Assembly (NCBI RefSeq): GCF_003202915.1
Contig: NZ_QGLP01000004.1
Span: 558,001 to 622,000 of the forward strand
Direction of reading: 5' to 3'
Length of the DNA stretch: 64,000 nt
Source: Gilliamella apicola
GTDB taxonomy: Bacteria > Pseudomonadota > Gammaproteobacteria > Enterobacterales > Orbaceae
In this document: positions 10,273 to 18,334 of the stretch, one piece after another
Position numbering within the stretch: position 1 is the first letter of the stretch
How the letters are laid out: every line of letters starts with the position of its first letter
Made by a program: the position numbers and the translations under genes
The notes under the pieces: model-generated
Told to the model about the DNA's origin: nothing
The model's database searches: none
Seen by the model: only the letters and a program-made list of their open reading frames with translations

Positions 10273-11193
10273 TTATAGATTTTTTTTATTCATATATTGT
10301 TTGTGGGTGGCGCTGTTACTCTCAATCGTATGGTTTAAATTTCTTAATAATAGACTAGGATTATTTTGTACTAACATTAAATAAATAATATCTAAAATGA
10401 ATAATTGGCATATTCTGGCAAGTCCATTATGACCTTGTAGTGGATCTTTAAATACCGGGGAATATAAGATCAAATCAGATAATTTCTGTAATTTGGAGTT
10501 GATATTGCTGGTTATTCCGATAATTGTTGATTTATTTTTCTTGGCAATTTCAATTGAAGATATTAATTCTAACGAATTACCAGATGTTGAAATTACAATT
10601 ATTAAGCTATTTGAATTTAAATGAGTAGAAGCTAATGACATTAAGTGAAAATCATTATAAGTTTCACTGTAAATACCTAGTCTTAGTAGCTTATGATTGA
10701 AATCAAGACAGATTGGATATGATCCACCTACGCCGAACAATAAAATTTTCTCTTTTTCCAAAATCAATTTTACAACTTCAGATATTTTTTTCTCATTTAT
10801 TAGGGATATAGTCTCTTTTATTGAAGTAATCAAACTAAATTCGACATTTTTAATAATATTATTGAAAGGGTTTTCTTCAGTGATATTCAATTGTTGGTAA
10901 TCATTAGTTTGAAAATAATTGAGCAACAATTTTTTTAATTCTTTAAATCCTGAACAGCCTAATTTTTTTGCAATTTTAACGATAAGTGATTTAGAAACAT
11001 TTAGCGTATCGGCTATTTCTTTTATTGATGTATTTTCTACTAAATTTTTAGGGATAAAAAGCCAATTAATAATCACAATCTCAGTTCGATTTAATGTATT
11101 AATTAATAATTTAAGTTTAGCAATCTTCTTTAGTTCATCATCATTGTTCATAGTTATTTGAATTTTAAAGTTTAATCTCATAATTGGGATCAT
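10273..11193 (-). CDS. MurR/RpiR-family transcriptional regulator (HTH + SIS)
   Basis: A cytoplasmic sugar-phosphate-sensing regulator of 306 residues from the longest start. An N-terminal helix-turn-helix (SIKEIADTLNVSKSLIVKIAKKLG, about residues 55-80) is followed by a SIS domain with the phosphosugar-binding features GVGGSYPIC and STSGNSLE. The first 14 residues look unlike the family, and the ATG at codon 15 (about 11151) may be the true start; no ribosome binding site decides this. It is transcribed divergently from the mannose-type PTS operon across a 281-bp gap holding an inverted repeat, so it very likely controls that operon in response to a phosphorylated intermediate. Confidence 0.88.
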   Translation of the reverse strand: MIPIMRLNFKIQITMNNDDELKKIAKLKLLINTLNRTEIVIINWLFIPKNLVENTSIKEIADTLNVSKSLIVKIAKKLGCSGFKELKKLLLNYFQTNDYQQLNITEENPFNNIIKNVEFSLITSIKETISLINEKKISEVVKLILEKEKILLFGVGGSYPICLDFNHKLLRLGIYSETYNDFHLMSLASTHLNSNSLIIVISTSGNSLELISSIEIAKKNKSTIIGITSNINSKLQKLSDLILYSPVFKDPLQGHNGLARICQLFILDIIYLMLVQNNPSLLLRNLNHTIESNSATHKQYMNKKNL

Positions 11194-11380
11194 ATCACAT
11201 TACTTTTCTAATGTTTATTTAATATAAATAAAACTCAAAAGTTTATAATAATTATTTATTTTCGTGCAAAAATTACGTATTCATATTTTATTAAATAATA
11301 ATTTTTACTATTAAAACATTAATAATTATCATAAAAATACAATAAATACAAATATTTATATTTTTAGTGGATTGAATAAG

Positions 11381-11396
11381 TGTGATTTTGATCTCA
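11381..11396. promoter_or_regulatory. probable CRP site before the mannose-type PTS operon
   Basis: TGTGA, six bases, TCTCA: one mismatch to the CRP core TGTGA-N6-TCACA. It lies 79 bp upstream of the IIA start, which is expected for a catabolite-controlled sugar operon. Confidence 0.5.
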
Positions 11397-11409
11397 AAAG
11401 TAGAACATT

Positions 11410-11443
11410 AAAGTTTACATAATTATTTAAATGTATAAACTTT
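11410..11443. promoter_or_regulatory. inverted repeat, candidate operator for the RpiR regulator
   Basis: AAAGTTTA at 11410-11417 and TAAACTTT at 11436-11443 form perfect eight-base arms, with further partial symmetry inside (ACAT / ATGT). It lies 31 bp before the IIA start codon and just downstream of the CRP-like site, well placed for repression. Confidence 0.5.
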
Positions 11444-11474
11444 TTGGGTGAGCAATATGCTTTTGGAGAATTAA

Positions 11475-11864
11475 ATGAAAAAGATTAAAACCATAATTAT
11501 TACTCACGGTGATTTTGTTAATAATCTCATTAAAACATGTGAAATATTTTCAGGAACATTAATAGATACATTTGGAATTTCAGTTCAACTCGGAGATACG
11601 ATTGAGAAGGTGACTAGCCAAATAGATGAAATCATAGTTAATAATAAAAATACTGAATTTGTAGTTTGCGTAGATATCTTAGGCGGTACTCCTTTTAATG
11701 CGGCTTGTTTAAGCAAAAGAAACAATGACAACATCCTAATAATCACAGGGGTTAATCTTCCCATTTTATTATTTTTATCCTTGGAAAAAGGCGCTTATTC
11801 AACGATTAACGAAATGAAAGAAGCTTTAATGTCGGTAGTAGAAAGCTCAATTAAATTTTTTTAA
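11475..11864 (+). CDS. mannose-family PTS EIIA component
   Basis: Cytoplasmic phosphocarrier of the mannose/fructose/sorbose PTS family (129 residues). His11 in ITHGDF is the expected phosphorylation site, and DILGGTPFNAA is the usual family block. It is a free-standing IIA, unlike the fused IIAB of ManX. The gene opens the operon IIA-IIB-IIC-IID-dehydrogenase, has a GGAG ribosome binding site, and is followed by IIB after 17 bp. Confidence 0.92.
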   Translation: MKKIKTIIITHGDFVNNLIKTCEIFSGTLIDTFGISVQLGDTIEKVTSQIDEIIVNNKNTEFVVCVDILGGTPFNAACLSKRNNDNILIITGVNLPILLFLSLEKGAYSTINEMKEALMSVVESSIKFF

Positions 11865-11881
11865 ACAGCAGAGGTTAGCAA

Positions 11882-12358
11882 ATGAGTGAAATTAGTTTAA
11901 TAAGAATTGATGACAGGTTGATACATGGACAAGTAATGACTCGTTGGATTAAACATGTAGAAACTACAACAATTTTAATAATTGATGATGATTTAGTTAA
12001 TGATGATTTTATGGTTTCTGTTTTAGAAATGTCAGTACCAAAAGGAATCAGCCTGAAAGTTGTCGATGTGAGTTCGGCTATAACTACTTTATCAACAGAT
12101 GCAGATAATGAGAAATATTTAATATTAACTAAGGGGCCGAATCCATTATTAAAGCTTGTACAAAATAATATTCCTTTAAAAAATATAATTTTAGGTGGTA
12201 TGGGCGTAAGTAATATACGTAAGAACTTTTATAGAAATTTAGCAGCTTCAGAAGAAGAGATGGCTTCCTTTAAAACTCTAATCCAATCGGGAATTTGTAT
12301 TAAAATTCAAGCTATACCTAGCGATAAAGCGGTTAATCTTTCATCTATTATTAAATAA
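11882..12358 (+). CDS. mannose-family PTS EIIB component
   Basis: Cytoplasmic sugar-phosphorylating subunit (158 residues). IRIDDRLIHGQV contains the active His15 that receives phosphate from IIA, and the typical IILGGMGV strand is present. The length is normal for the sorbose/mannose subfamily. It sits 15 bp before IIC. Confidence 0.93.
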   Translation: MSEISLIRIDDRLIHGQVMTRWIKHVETTTILIIDDDLVNDDFMVSVLEMSVPKGISLKVVDVSSAITTLSTDADNEKYLILTKGPNPLLKLVQNNIPLKNIILGGMGVSNIRKNFYRNLAASEEEMASFKTLIQSGICIKIQAIPSDKAVNLSSIIK

Positions 12359-12373
12359 TCATCAGGAGGATTT

Positions 12374-13111
12374 ATGTTCGTTTCTGCAATATTAGTGTGT
12401 TTAATTGCAACTTTCAGTTGTTGGTGGTTTAGTCATTTGATTACCAGAACATGGATGTATCCAATTGTATCAGGTTTTTTAGTTGCATTAGCTTTAGGTG
12501 AACCTATAGAAGGTATGAAGGCCGCAGCATACATCAACTTAGCTTATTTAGGTTGGATGACTGTTGGCGGTACTATGCCGGGTAATTTACCAGTAGCCTC
12601 AGTTTTTGGTACGGCTATGACAATCTTGAGTAAAGCAAATCCATCTACAGCTGTTGTTTTCGCATTACCATTCTCATTATTAGGCATTCTTTCTTGGCAA
12701 GTATCTATGAGTATTAATGCAATATGGGTAAATAAAGCTGAGGCCTTTTTAAATAGGGGGAATATTACTGGTATGAGGATGATGAATTATGTTCCCTCAT
12801 TTTTTGTAGCCCTAATCTTAAATGGTTTTCCTGCATTTATTCTTGTTTATTTTGGCGCGGAATATATGCAAGATTTTTTAAAACACATACCTAACCATCT
12901 AGTATCCGCATTTGAAGTTGTTGGTGGCATCATGCCTGCATTAGGTATTGCAATGTTGGTTTCATTCTTGGGCAAAAAACACTTAATGCCTTATTTCTTC
13001 TTAGGATTTTTTGTGGTTGCCTATCTGAAAATAGATATTATGGGATTAGCTATTTTTGCTGCTATTGCTGCTTTTATTATAAATATGCTCACTACAAAAA
13101 GAGAGAACTAA
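12374..13111 (+). CDS. mannose-family PTS EIIC permease
   Basis: Integral membrane permease of 245 residues with about seven hydrophobic segments. It carries the family's Gly- and Ala-rich blocks (GEPIEGMKAAAYINLAYLG, VGGTMPGNLP). A near-perfect AGGAGG precedes the ATG. Together with IID it forms the sugar channel. The specificity cannot be read from sequence, but the genes downstream suggest a polyol or rare ketose rather than mannose. Confidence 0.92.
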   Translation: MFVSAILVCLIATFSCWWFSHLITRTWMYPIVSGFLVALALGEPIEGMKAAAYINLAYLGWMTVGGTMPGNLPVASVFGTAMTILSKANPSTAVVFALPFSLLGILSWQVSMSINAIWVNKAEAFLNRGNITGMRMMNYVPSFFVALILNGFPAFILVYFGAEYMQDFLKHIPNHLVSAFEVVGGIMPALGIAMLVSFLGKKHLMPYFFLGFFVVAYLKIDIMGLAIFAAIAAFIINMLTTKREN

Positions 13112-13162
13112 ATAGGGCACTCTCAATGTCGTCAATATTTTGGCAAATTAAAGGATAATATT

Positions 13163-13987
13163 ATGAGTAACCAAACTATTTTAACCAAAAAAGAATTATT
13201 AAAAACATGGGCTTTGAATTTTAGTTCAGAAGCGGCATATAACTATGAGCGATTACAAGCATTAGGTCAAGCAAATGCAATGGTGCCAGTTGTAAGAAAA
13301 TTGTATCCTAATGATAAAAACAAACAATGTGAAGAATTAAAAAAATACTTAACCTTCTTTAACACCGAACCTTCCTTTTGTGGTTTGGGGATCACTGGAA
13401 TAACTGTAGCTATGGAGGAAGCTAGGGCGAAAGATGGTGATGTATCTCCTGAGTCAATTGCTTCAATTCGATCAGGCCTTATGGGACCTGTCGCAGGTAT
13501 AGGAGATACTCTTCAAGCAATCATATACTCAATTCTAGCCGCCGTTGCCTGTAATATGGCTGTTGAAGGTAATATTCTAGGCCCCATTTTATTTGAAATT
13601 TTCTATAAAGTGATAATGATTGTTATTAGTCTGAATATGTTTTTCATTGGATATAGGAAGGGTAAATCATTTATTTTAGATATCCTCAAAAAAGGAATGA
13701 TGGATAAGCTAACAGATATGTTTGGTTTAATCGGTTTGATGGTTGTTGGTGGAATGGCGGCATCTAGAGTAGCGGTTTATACCCCTTTAAAAATTGAAGT
13801 TGGTAAAATCACCATCTCTTTCCAAGAGCTCCTTAATACTTTAATTCCTTGTTTAATCCCATTATTACTAACATTAGGCGTTTTACACATGGTTAATAAA
13901 AAAATTAAACCTAATACCATGATATTAATAATTTTTGTTGTAGGGATTGTCGGTTTTTATACAAATATTTTGAACGTTATCAAATAA
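13163..13987 (+). CDS. mannose-family PTS EIID component
   Basis: Second membrane subunit of the mannose-type PTS, 274 residues. The N-terminal half is soluble with the family signatures NFSSEAAYNYERLQALG and EEARAKDGDVSPESI, the GPVAGIGDT loop follows, and hydrophobic helices make up the C-terminal half. It completes a full IIA-IIB-IIC-IID set with all subunits intact. Confidence 0.93.
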   Translation: MSNQTILTKKELLKTWALNFSSEAAYNYERLQALGQANAMVPVVRKLYPNDKNKQCEELKKYLTFFNTEPSFCGLGITGITVAMEEARAKDGDVSPESIASIRSGLMGPVAGIGDTLQAIIYSILAAVACNMAVEGNILGPILFEIFYKVIMIVISLNMFFIGYRKGKSFILDILKKGMMDKLTDMFGLIGLMVVGGMAASRVAVYTPLKIEVGKITISFQELLNTLIPCLIPLLLTLGVLHMVNKKIKPNTMILIIFVVGIVGFYTNILNVIK

Positions 13988-14008
13988 GAATTTATTGAGG
14001 AGAAATTT

Positions 14009-15052
14009 ATGGAAGTATTAGCTTTAACAGCGCTCGGTCAATTGGAGTATCAGGATCGGTCCATACCAAATCCTAACGCTCAAGAAGTTTTGGTAAAAAT
14101 TAAAGCAGCGGGAATATGTGGTTCGGATATTCCAAGAACATTTACAACGGGCGCTTACCACTTTCCTTTAGTGTTAGGGCATGAGTTTTCTGGTGTGATA
14201 GAAAAAGTAGGGGATGGTGTAGATAGCTCTATTATAGGAAAGAAAGTAGCTATATTTCCATTAATACCTTGCAATAAATGCACCTTTTGTGCCGAAAAAT
14301 ATTATGCAAGATGTACTAATTATAGTTATTTTGGTTCAAGACGAGACGGTGCTTTCTCTGAATATGTTGTTGTTCCAACATTTAACTTAATTTTTTTAGA
14401 AGATGATGCTGATGTTGTTGCATCAGCAATGATAGAACCGGCAGCTGTCGCTTTGCATGCTATAAGAAATGCTCATTTAGATCTCAATGATAATGTCGTT
14501 ATTTATGGTGCCGGTCCGATAGGTATTATGATTGCTCGATGGGCATATTTGTATGGAGCTAATAAAGTTTTTTTAATTGATATTGATCAAAGGAAAATAG
14601 ATTTCTGTTCATCGCTAGGTTTCAAATATGTTTGCAATTCAAAAACCGAAGATCCTATTAAATGGATAATGGAACATACCAACGGTATAGGCGGAAATGT
14701 ATGCATAGAAGGTACAGGATTTAGTGATGGAATTAATAATACATTGATGTCATGTGCAATTATGGGAAAAGTTATTATATTGGGAAATCCTCATGAAAAT
14801 ATCACTATTACTAGAAAAACTTACGATAGCTTTATGCGTAAAGAAGCTACTTTAAAAGGAACATTTAATTCTGTTTATAAAAAATATCCTCACGATGAAT
14901 GGTCTGAAGCTGCACAGGCAATATATGAAGGAAGATTAAAAGTAGATGATTTAATTTCTCATAAAGTAAATCTCAAAAAATTGAAAGATATGTTTTATAT
15001 CATAAAAGAAGGTAAAGAGTTTACTTGTAAAGTAATGTGCGTAAACAATTAA
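14009..15052 (+). CDS. zinc-dependent alditol-phosphate dehydrogenase, GatD-like
   Basis: Medium-chain Zn-dependent, NAD-linked dehydrogenase of 347 residues, the length of galactitol-1-phosphate 5-dehydrogenase GatD. It keeps the catalytic zinc site (GICGSD, GHEFSG), the four structural-zinc cysteines (PCNKCTFCAEKYYARC), the GatD-like GSRRDGAFSEY block, and a Rossmann GAGPIG motif. It should oxidise a sugar-alcohol phosphate made by the PTS to a ketose phosphate. It directly follows IID (21 bp) and ends the compact operon; a 165-bp gap precedes the epimerase gene. Galactitol itself is unlikely, because an AlsE-type epimerase rather than a tagatose-bisphosphate aldolase follows. Confidence 0.87.
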   Translation: MEVLALTALGQLEYQDRSIPNPNAQEVLVKIKAAGICGSDIPRTFTTGAYHFPLVLGHEFSGVIEKVGDGVDSSIIGKKVAIFPLIPCNKCTFCAEKYYARCTNYSYFGSRRDGAFSEYVVVPTFNLIFLEDDADVVASAMIEPAAVALHAIRNAHLDLNDNVVIYGAGPIGIMIARWAYLYGANKVFLIDIDQRKIDFCSSLGFKYVCNSKTEDPIKWIMEHTNGIGGNVCIEGTGFSDGINNTLMSCAIMGKVIILGNPHENITITRKTYDSFMRKEATLKGTFNSVYKKYPHDEWSEAAQAIYEGRLKVDDLISHKVNLKKLKDMFYIIKEGKEFTCKVMCVNN

Positions 15053-15217
15053 TTAATAATGTCTTTATGTAAACTAGTTATTAATAAGAGTATTTCTACA
15101 GTTAAAGCGTAAATTTTCTAAAAATTTGAAACAAACACCTAAATTATTTTTTTCACTACTTGCTAATTTACGTTAATTCAAATTTTTATGTTTACTATAG
15201 AGTGAGGTTTGTAGTTG

Positions 15218-15892
15218 ATGAACAATAAAAAAATAATGATAGCACCATCATTAATGTGCATGGATTTAACAAAATTTACAGAACAATTGACTTTTTTGGA
15301 TGAAAGAATTGATTACTATCATGTTGATATAATGGATGGACATTTTGTACCCAATCTAACATTAAGTCCTTTTTTTGTTAGTGAAGTAAAAAAAATCGTA
15401 GAAAAACCAATTGATTGCCATTTAATGGTAACTGACCCGATTAATTATATCGATGAGTTGGAGGCGAGAGGCGCCAATATTATATCTTTACAAGTTGAAA
15501 CTTTGGAGGGATGTGCTTTTCGTATAATTGAAAAAATAAAAAAACATGGTTTGAAATGCGGCTTAGTCTTTAATCCCAACTCTTCGTTAGAATTAGCTAA
15601 ATACTATATAAATTATGCTGATTTCATAACAATTATGACAGTAGATCCTGGATTTGCAGGACAACCGTTTATTGAAAATATGTTATTTAAAATAAAAGAG
15701 TTTAAAGAGTATAAAGACAATAACAATTTAAACTATGTAATATCAATAGATGGCGGATGTAGCCATAAAACCTTTAATAAATTATTAAATGCTGGCGCTG
15801 AATCATTAATATTAGGATCTTCCGGTTTGTTTAACTACGATACCGACATTAAAAAAGCTTGGGAAATAATGAATTCTTACTTACTAAATTAG
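15218..15892 (+). CDS. alsE: D-allulose-6-phosphate 3-epimerase-like protein (AlsE type)
   Basis: TIM-barrel epimerase of the ribulose-phosphate 3-epimerase family, about 224 residues. From memory of the families it follows E. coli AlsE closely (SPSLMCMDL is nearly shared, VDIMDGHFVPNLTLSPFFV, DCHLMVT, MTVDPGFAGQPFI, and a final GTSGLF-like GSSGLF), more so than Rpe. It would convert allulose 6-phosphate to fructose 6-phosphate. I take the ATG at 15218, ten bases after GAGG; a TTG at 15215 is the alternative. It has its own 165-bp upstream gap, so it may have a separate promoter, but it fits the pathway of the preceding PTS and dehydrogenase. Confidence 0.85.
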   Translation: MNNKKIMIAPSLMCMDLTKFTEQLTFLDERIDYYHVDIMDGHFVPNLTLSPFFVSEVKKIVEKPIDCHLMVTDPINYIDELEARGANIISLQVETLEGCAFRIIEKIKKHGLKCGLVFNPNSSLELAKYYINYADFITIMTVDPGFAGQPFIENMLFKIKEFKEYKDNNNLNYVISIDGGCSHKTFNKLLNAGAESLILGSSGLFNYDTDIKKAWEIMNSYLLN

Positions 15893-15949
15893 GTTAAGTT
15901 TATCCATTTGAGAAAAGTTACCAAAATACAAAATAAGGTAGTTGAAAAG

Positions 15950-16528
15950 ATGTATATTGAAAAAATAAAAGCTGAATTGGAACAATCATCTGTTGTTCTA
16001 AATACATTTATGAATAATGACACAAATTTACTTTTAGTTGAAGAAGCTGCTTTGGTAGTCGCTAATGCATTTAAATCAAAAAAGAAAGTTTTATCGTGTG
16101 GTAATGGAGGATCTCATTGTGACGCAATGCATTTTGCTGAAGAATTAACTGGTAGATATCGTGAAAATAGATCTGCTTATCCAGCTATTGCAATTTCTGA
16201 TGTGAGCCATATATCCTGCGTGGCTAATGATTTTGGTTATAACTATATCTTTTCTAGATACATTGAAGGCATTGGTCAAGAAGGAGATGTACTTGTATGT
16301 TTTTCAGGATCTGGTAATTCAATAAACATTATTGAGGCGATGAAAACAGCAAAAGAAAAAGGTTTAAAGATTATTGCATTAACGGGTAATGATGGTGGAT
16401 TAATGTCTTCTTATGCTGATATAGAGATTAGAATTCCTCACCATGGTTATGCAGATAGAATTCAAGAAATACATATTAAAATTATTCATATTTTAATAAT
16501 GTTAATCGAGCTGGAAATAAGCAAATAA
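15950..16528 (+). CDS. gmhA: phosphoheptose isomerase homologue (GmhA)
   Basis: SIS-domain isomerase, 192 residues from the ATG at 15950, exactly the size of E. coli GmhA; the longer frame from a TTG at 15908 adds a tail the family lacks. Most of the protein matches GmhA as I remember it ([55 protein letters not shown]), including the expected active-site Glu in FAEELTG and His in QEIHIK. One visible change is FSGSGNS for the usual STSGNS. GmhA turns sedoheptulose 7-phosphate into the heptose 7-phosphate used for LPS core. Its place 57 bp after the alsE-like gene raises the alternative that this copy isomerises a sugar of the PTS pathway. Confidence 0.85.
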   Translation: MYIEKIKAELEQSSVVLNTFMNNDTNLLLVEEAALVVANAFKSKKKVLSCGNGGSHCDAMHFAEELTGRYRENRSAYPAIAISDVSHISCVANDFGYNYIFSRYIEGIGQEGDVLVCFSGSGNSINIIEAMKTAKEKGLKIIALTGNDGGLMSSYADIEIRIPHHGYADRIQEIHIKIIHILIMLIELEISK

Positions 16529-16561
16529 ATTGGCTTATGATTAAATTATTATTTATTATGG

Positions 16562-16679
16562 TTGGGCACACGTTAAAGTCAGTTTAATTTTATTAAAACT
16601 ATGCAAATAAAAATTATTAGTAATAATTAAAATACTGTTAAATTTAAATATAAAAATATACGTTAAACTATGTGCCCAA
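16562..16679. repeat. 118-bp segment bounded by 9-bp inverted repeats
   Basis: TTGGGCACA at 16562-16570 is the exact inverse of TGTGCCCAA at 16671-16679, and CGTTAAA occurs just inside both ends. The inside is AT-rich and non-coding. It could be a small MITE-like element or a decayed terminal pair. I see no clear target-site duplication, so this is only a suggestion. Confidence 0.3.
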
Positions 16680-16801
16680 ATTAATAATAAAATTAGTAAA
16701 TACTTATAGTTGTTATTTTTAATAAAATTTTTCATCCTCGAAAAAACTGTACTTCCACTTTCTTTATCTATTTGTCATCACTATTTGGTTTATCAAATAC
16801 T

Positions 16802-16981
16802 CTTAATTAAGAGAATAATTAATCTTAATAACTGAATAACGCCATAAAAAAATAGTTATCATAATAATTTTTTTATAGTTTCTAGATTTATTTATGGTGA
16901 TGTTTAGCCGTTATATTGTTCTTTAAGCAAATTTTATGGCTCATTCACCTAACTCTTTGTTTTTATTTTAAAGTATGATTA
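16802..16981 (+). pseudogene. decayed second copy of the sstT promoter and 5' end
   Basis: This stretch repeats 22463-22646 almost base for base: the whole upstream region of sstT, its leader, and the first codons (ATGGCTCATTC at 16936). The reading frame is then lost by a five-base deletion relative to sstT, and similarity stops near 16981. The upstream half is better conserved than the coding part. It is a non-functional gene fragment. Confidence 0.85.
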
Positions 16982-17025
16982 GGAATGTCTACCCTTTTTC
17001 ATTCAATAAAATTAAAGGATAACGT

Positions 17026-17330
17026 TTATTTCAATGCCATCGGTGCCAAATAATCTAATAATGAATGTAGCCGATTATTATTGCACCAATGTGTATAAGC
17101 AGAAAAACCGTGTCTTAGTTCAATGTCTTAGTTCACGGTTTTAGTTTATTATCGTAGTTTATTGGTATTGGTGAACACCTCATATTTAACAAATTCAGTT
17201 TTAATTGTCTTAAATGTTGCTTTAGCAACGACACTATCATAAGAACATCCGTTATGGCTCAATGAGCGAGTGATACCCAATATCTCAAAACAACTATCGA
17301 GTAATTTCCGCTGTTTTAGAAGGCAATCCT
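17026..17330 (-). pseudogene. IS3-family transposase remnant (C-terminal part of OrfB)
   Basis: On the minus strand two frames together give the end of an IS3-type integrase. The first (about 17319-17149) reads LLDSCFEILGITRSLSHNG, then CSYDSVVAKATFKTIKTEF, matching the family block around the catalytic Glu, here apparently replaced (VVAKATF where AMESFF is usual). The second ends with the stop at 17026-17028 and reads NNNRLHSLLDYLAP, the usual RxHSxLGYxxP tail. A 13-bp tandem duplication (TGTCTTAGTTCA twice, about 17111-17136) lies at the frame break. No terminal repeats are visible. Confidence 0.8.
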
Positions 17331-17625
17331 CCTAAAAAATAAGGCAATTCTATGAGATTTTTAATTTTATTGATTTTCCCTAAATTCAACTTTTTGATAA
17401 TCAGCTAATATTATAATTAGGAGGGGGAAAACATGGATTAGTGAATTAACTTTAATAAAACTAGGCTCTAATTTGAATTGATTACTCTTTTCTTATCTAA
17501 CCATTGAGAGAAAATAGCTATATTATTTAAGATATTATAAACGATAATTATCATCGTATTAGATTTGATATTGTAGTTTTGCAGCGATATACTTTGATTA
17601 GAACGTCATATTTAGAAAAGAGATA
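17331..17625. other. non-coding gap before the first GntR gene
   Basis: About 295 bp of AT-rich DNA without a credible ORF. It should hold the promoter of the GntR gene at 17626. A perfect GATAATTATC palindrome at 17543-17552 is the only symmetric site I noticed. Confidence 0.4.
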
Positions 17626-18321
17626 ATGAAAGTTGATTTAGTCTATAAAAAACTTTGTGATTTAATTAATCGTCAATACGCTATTGGTGACCGTCTACCC
17701 ACTGAAAATGCATTATCATTACAATTTAATGTAGCCAGATCAACATTACGAAAAGTAATTAAGCAATTAATAGAGCAAGATATTGTTATTAGCTATCAAG
17801 GAAAAGGGTGTTTTGTTAAAAATAAACCCAGCCCAACGACTAAACTTTTTATAGAAGCTTATACAGCAAATAATGACAATATTACTATTAAAATATTGCA
17901 TTATCAGTTAGTTACTATCCCGACTACCATTGCTCATAAACTCAATTTGTCTATTAATGATAGGGCTTATTATGTCCAAAGGCTTGTCTATTTTGATAAT
18001 CAACCACAACAAATTCAAGAAATTTTTTTACCGGTAAAGTTTTTCCCTGAACTTTGTTATGATGATGTGCTTCACCCTACTTTTGAGATAATAAAAAAAT
18101 ATATATCATTAGCTGATATTAATAGTTATCTATATTTTACTCCTTGTATTGCAGATTCAATTACAGCCAATGCTTTGAATATTGATAAAGGAAAATTACT
18201 TCAGCAGCAGATTTTGTTGGTAACGAATAAACAAGGTTTAGGTATCAATTACTCAATCACCTCGTTTTGTTGTGAAAAAAATAATCATCATTTTATATTA
18301 CGCTTTAATGATGAGAGCTAA
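17626..18321 (+). CDS. GntR-family regulator with UTRA-like domain
   Basis: A DNA-binding regulator of 231 residues. The N-terminal winged helix has the GntR signature (GDRLPTENALSLQFNVARSTLRKVIKQL, about residues 20-48) and is followed by a UTRA-type effector domain of about 150 residues, the type that binds phosphorylated sugars or amino sugars. It is convergent with the next GntR gene, with only 13 bp between the stops. Its target is not evident; the neighbouring alpha-glucoside genes are possible. Confidence 0.85.
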   Translation: MKVDLVYKKLCDLINRQYAIGDRLPTENALSLQFNVARSTLRKVIKQLIEQDIVISYQGKGCFVKNKPSPTTKLFIEAYTANNDNITIKILHYQLVTIPTTIAHKLNLSINDRAYYVQRLVYFDNQPQQIQEIFLPVKFFPELCYDDVLHPTFEIIKKYISLADINSYLYFTPCIADSITANALNIDKGKLLQQQILLVTNKQGLGINYSITSFCCEKNNHHFILRFNDES

Positions 18322-18334
18322 TAGTAAATGTAAA

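Noticed and set aside
10110-10358. Plus-strand ORF of 82 codons, hydrophobic
   Set aside because: It starts with GTG, overlaps the end of the RpiR-type gene by 86 bp and has the composition of AT-rich random DNA; no family features are visible.
17543-17552. GATAATTATC palindrome resembling part of a Fur box
   Set aside because: The match is too short and no iron-related gene is near; AT-rich DNA gives such sites by chance.
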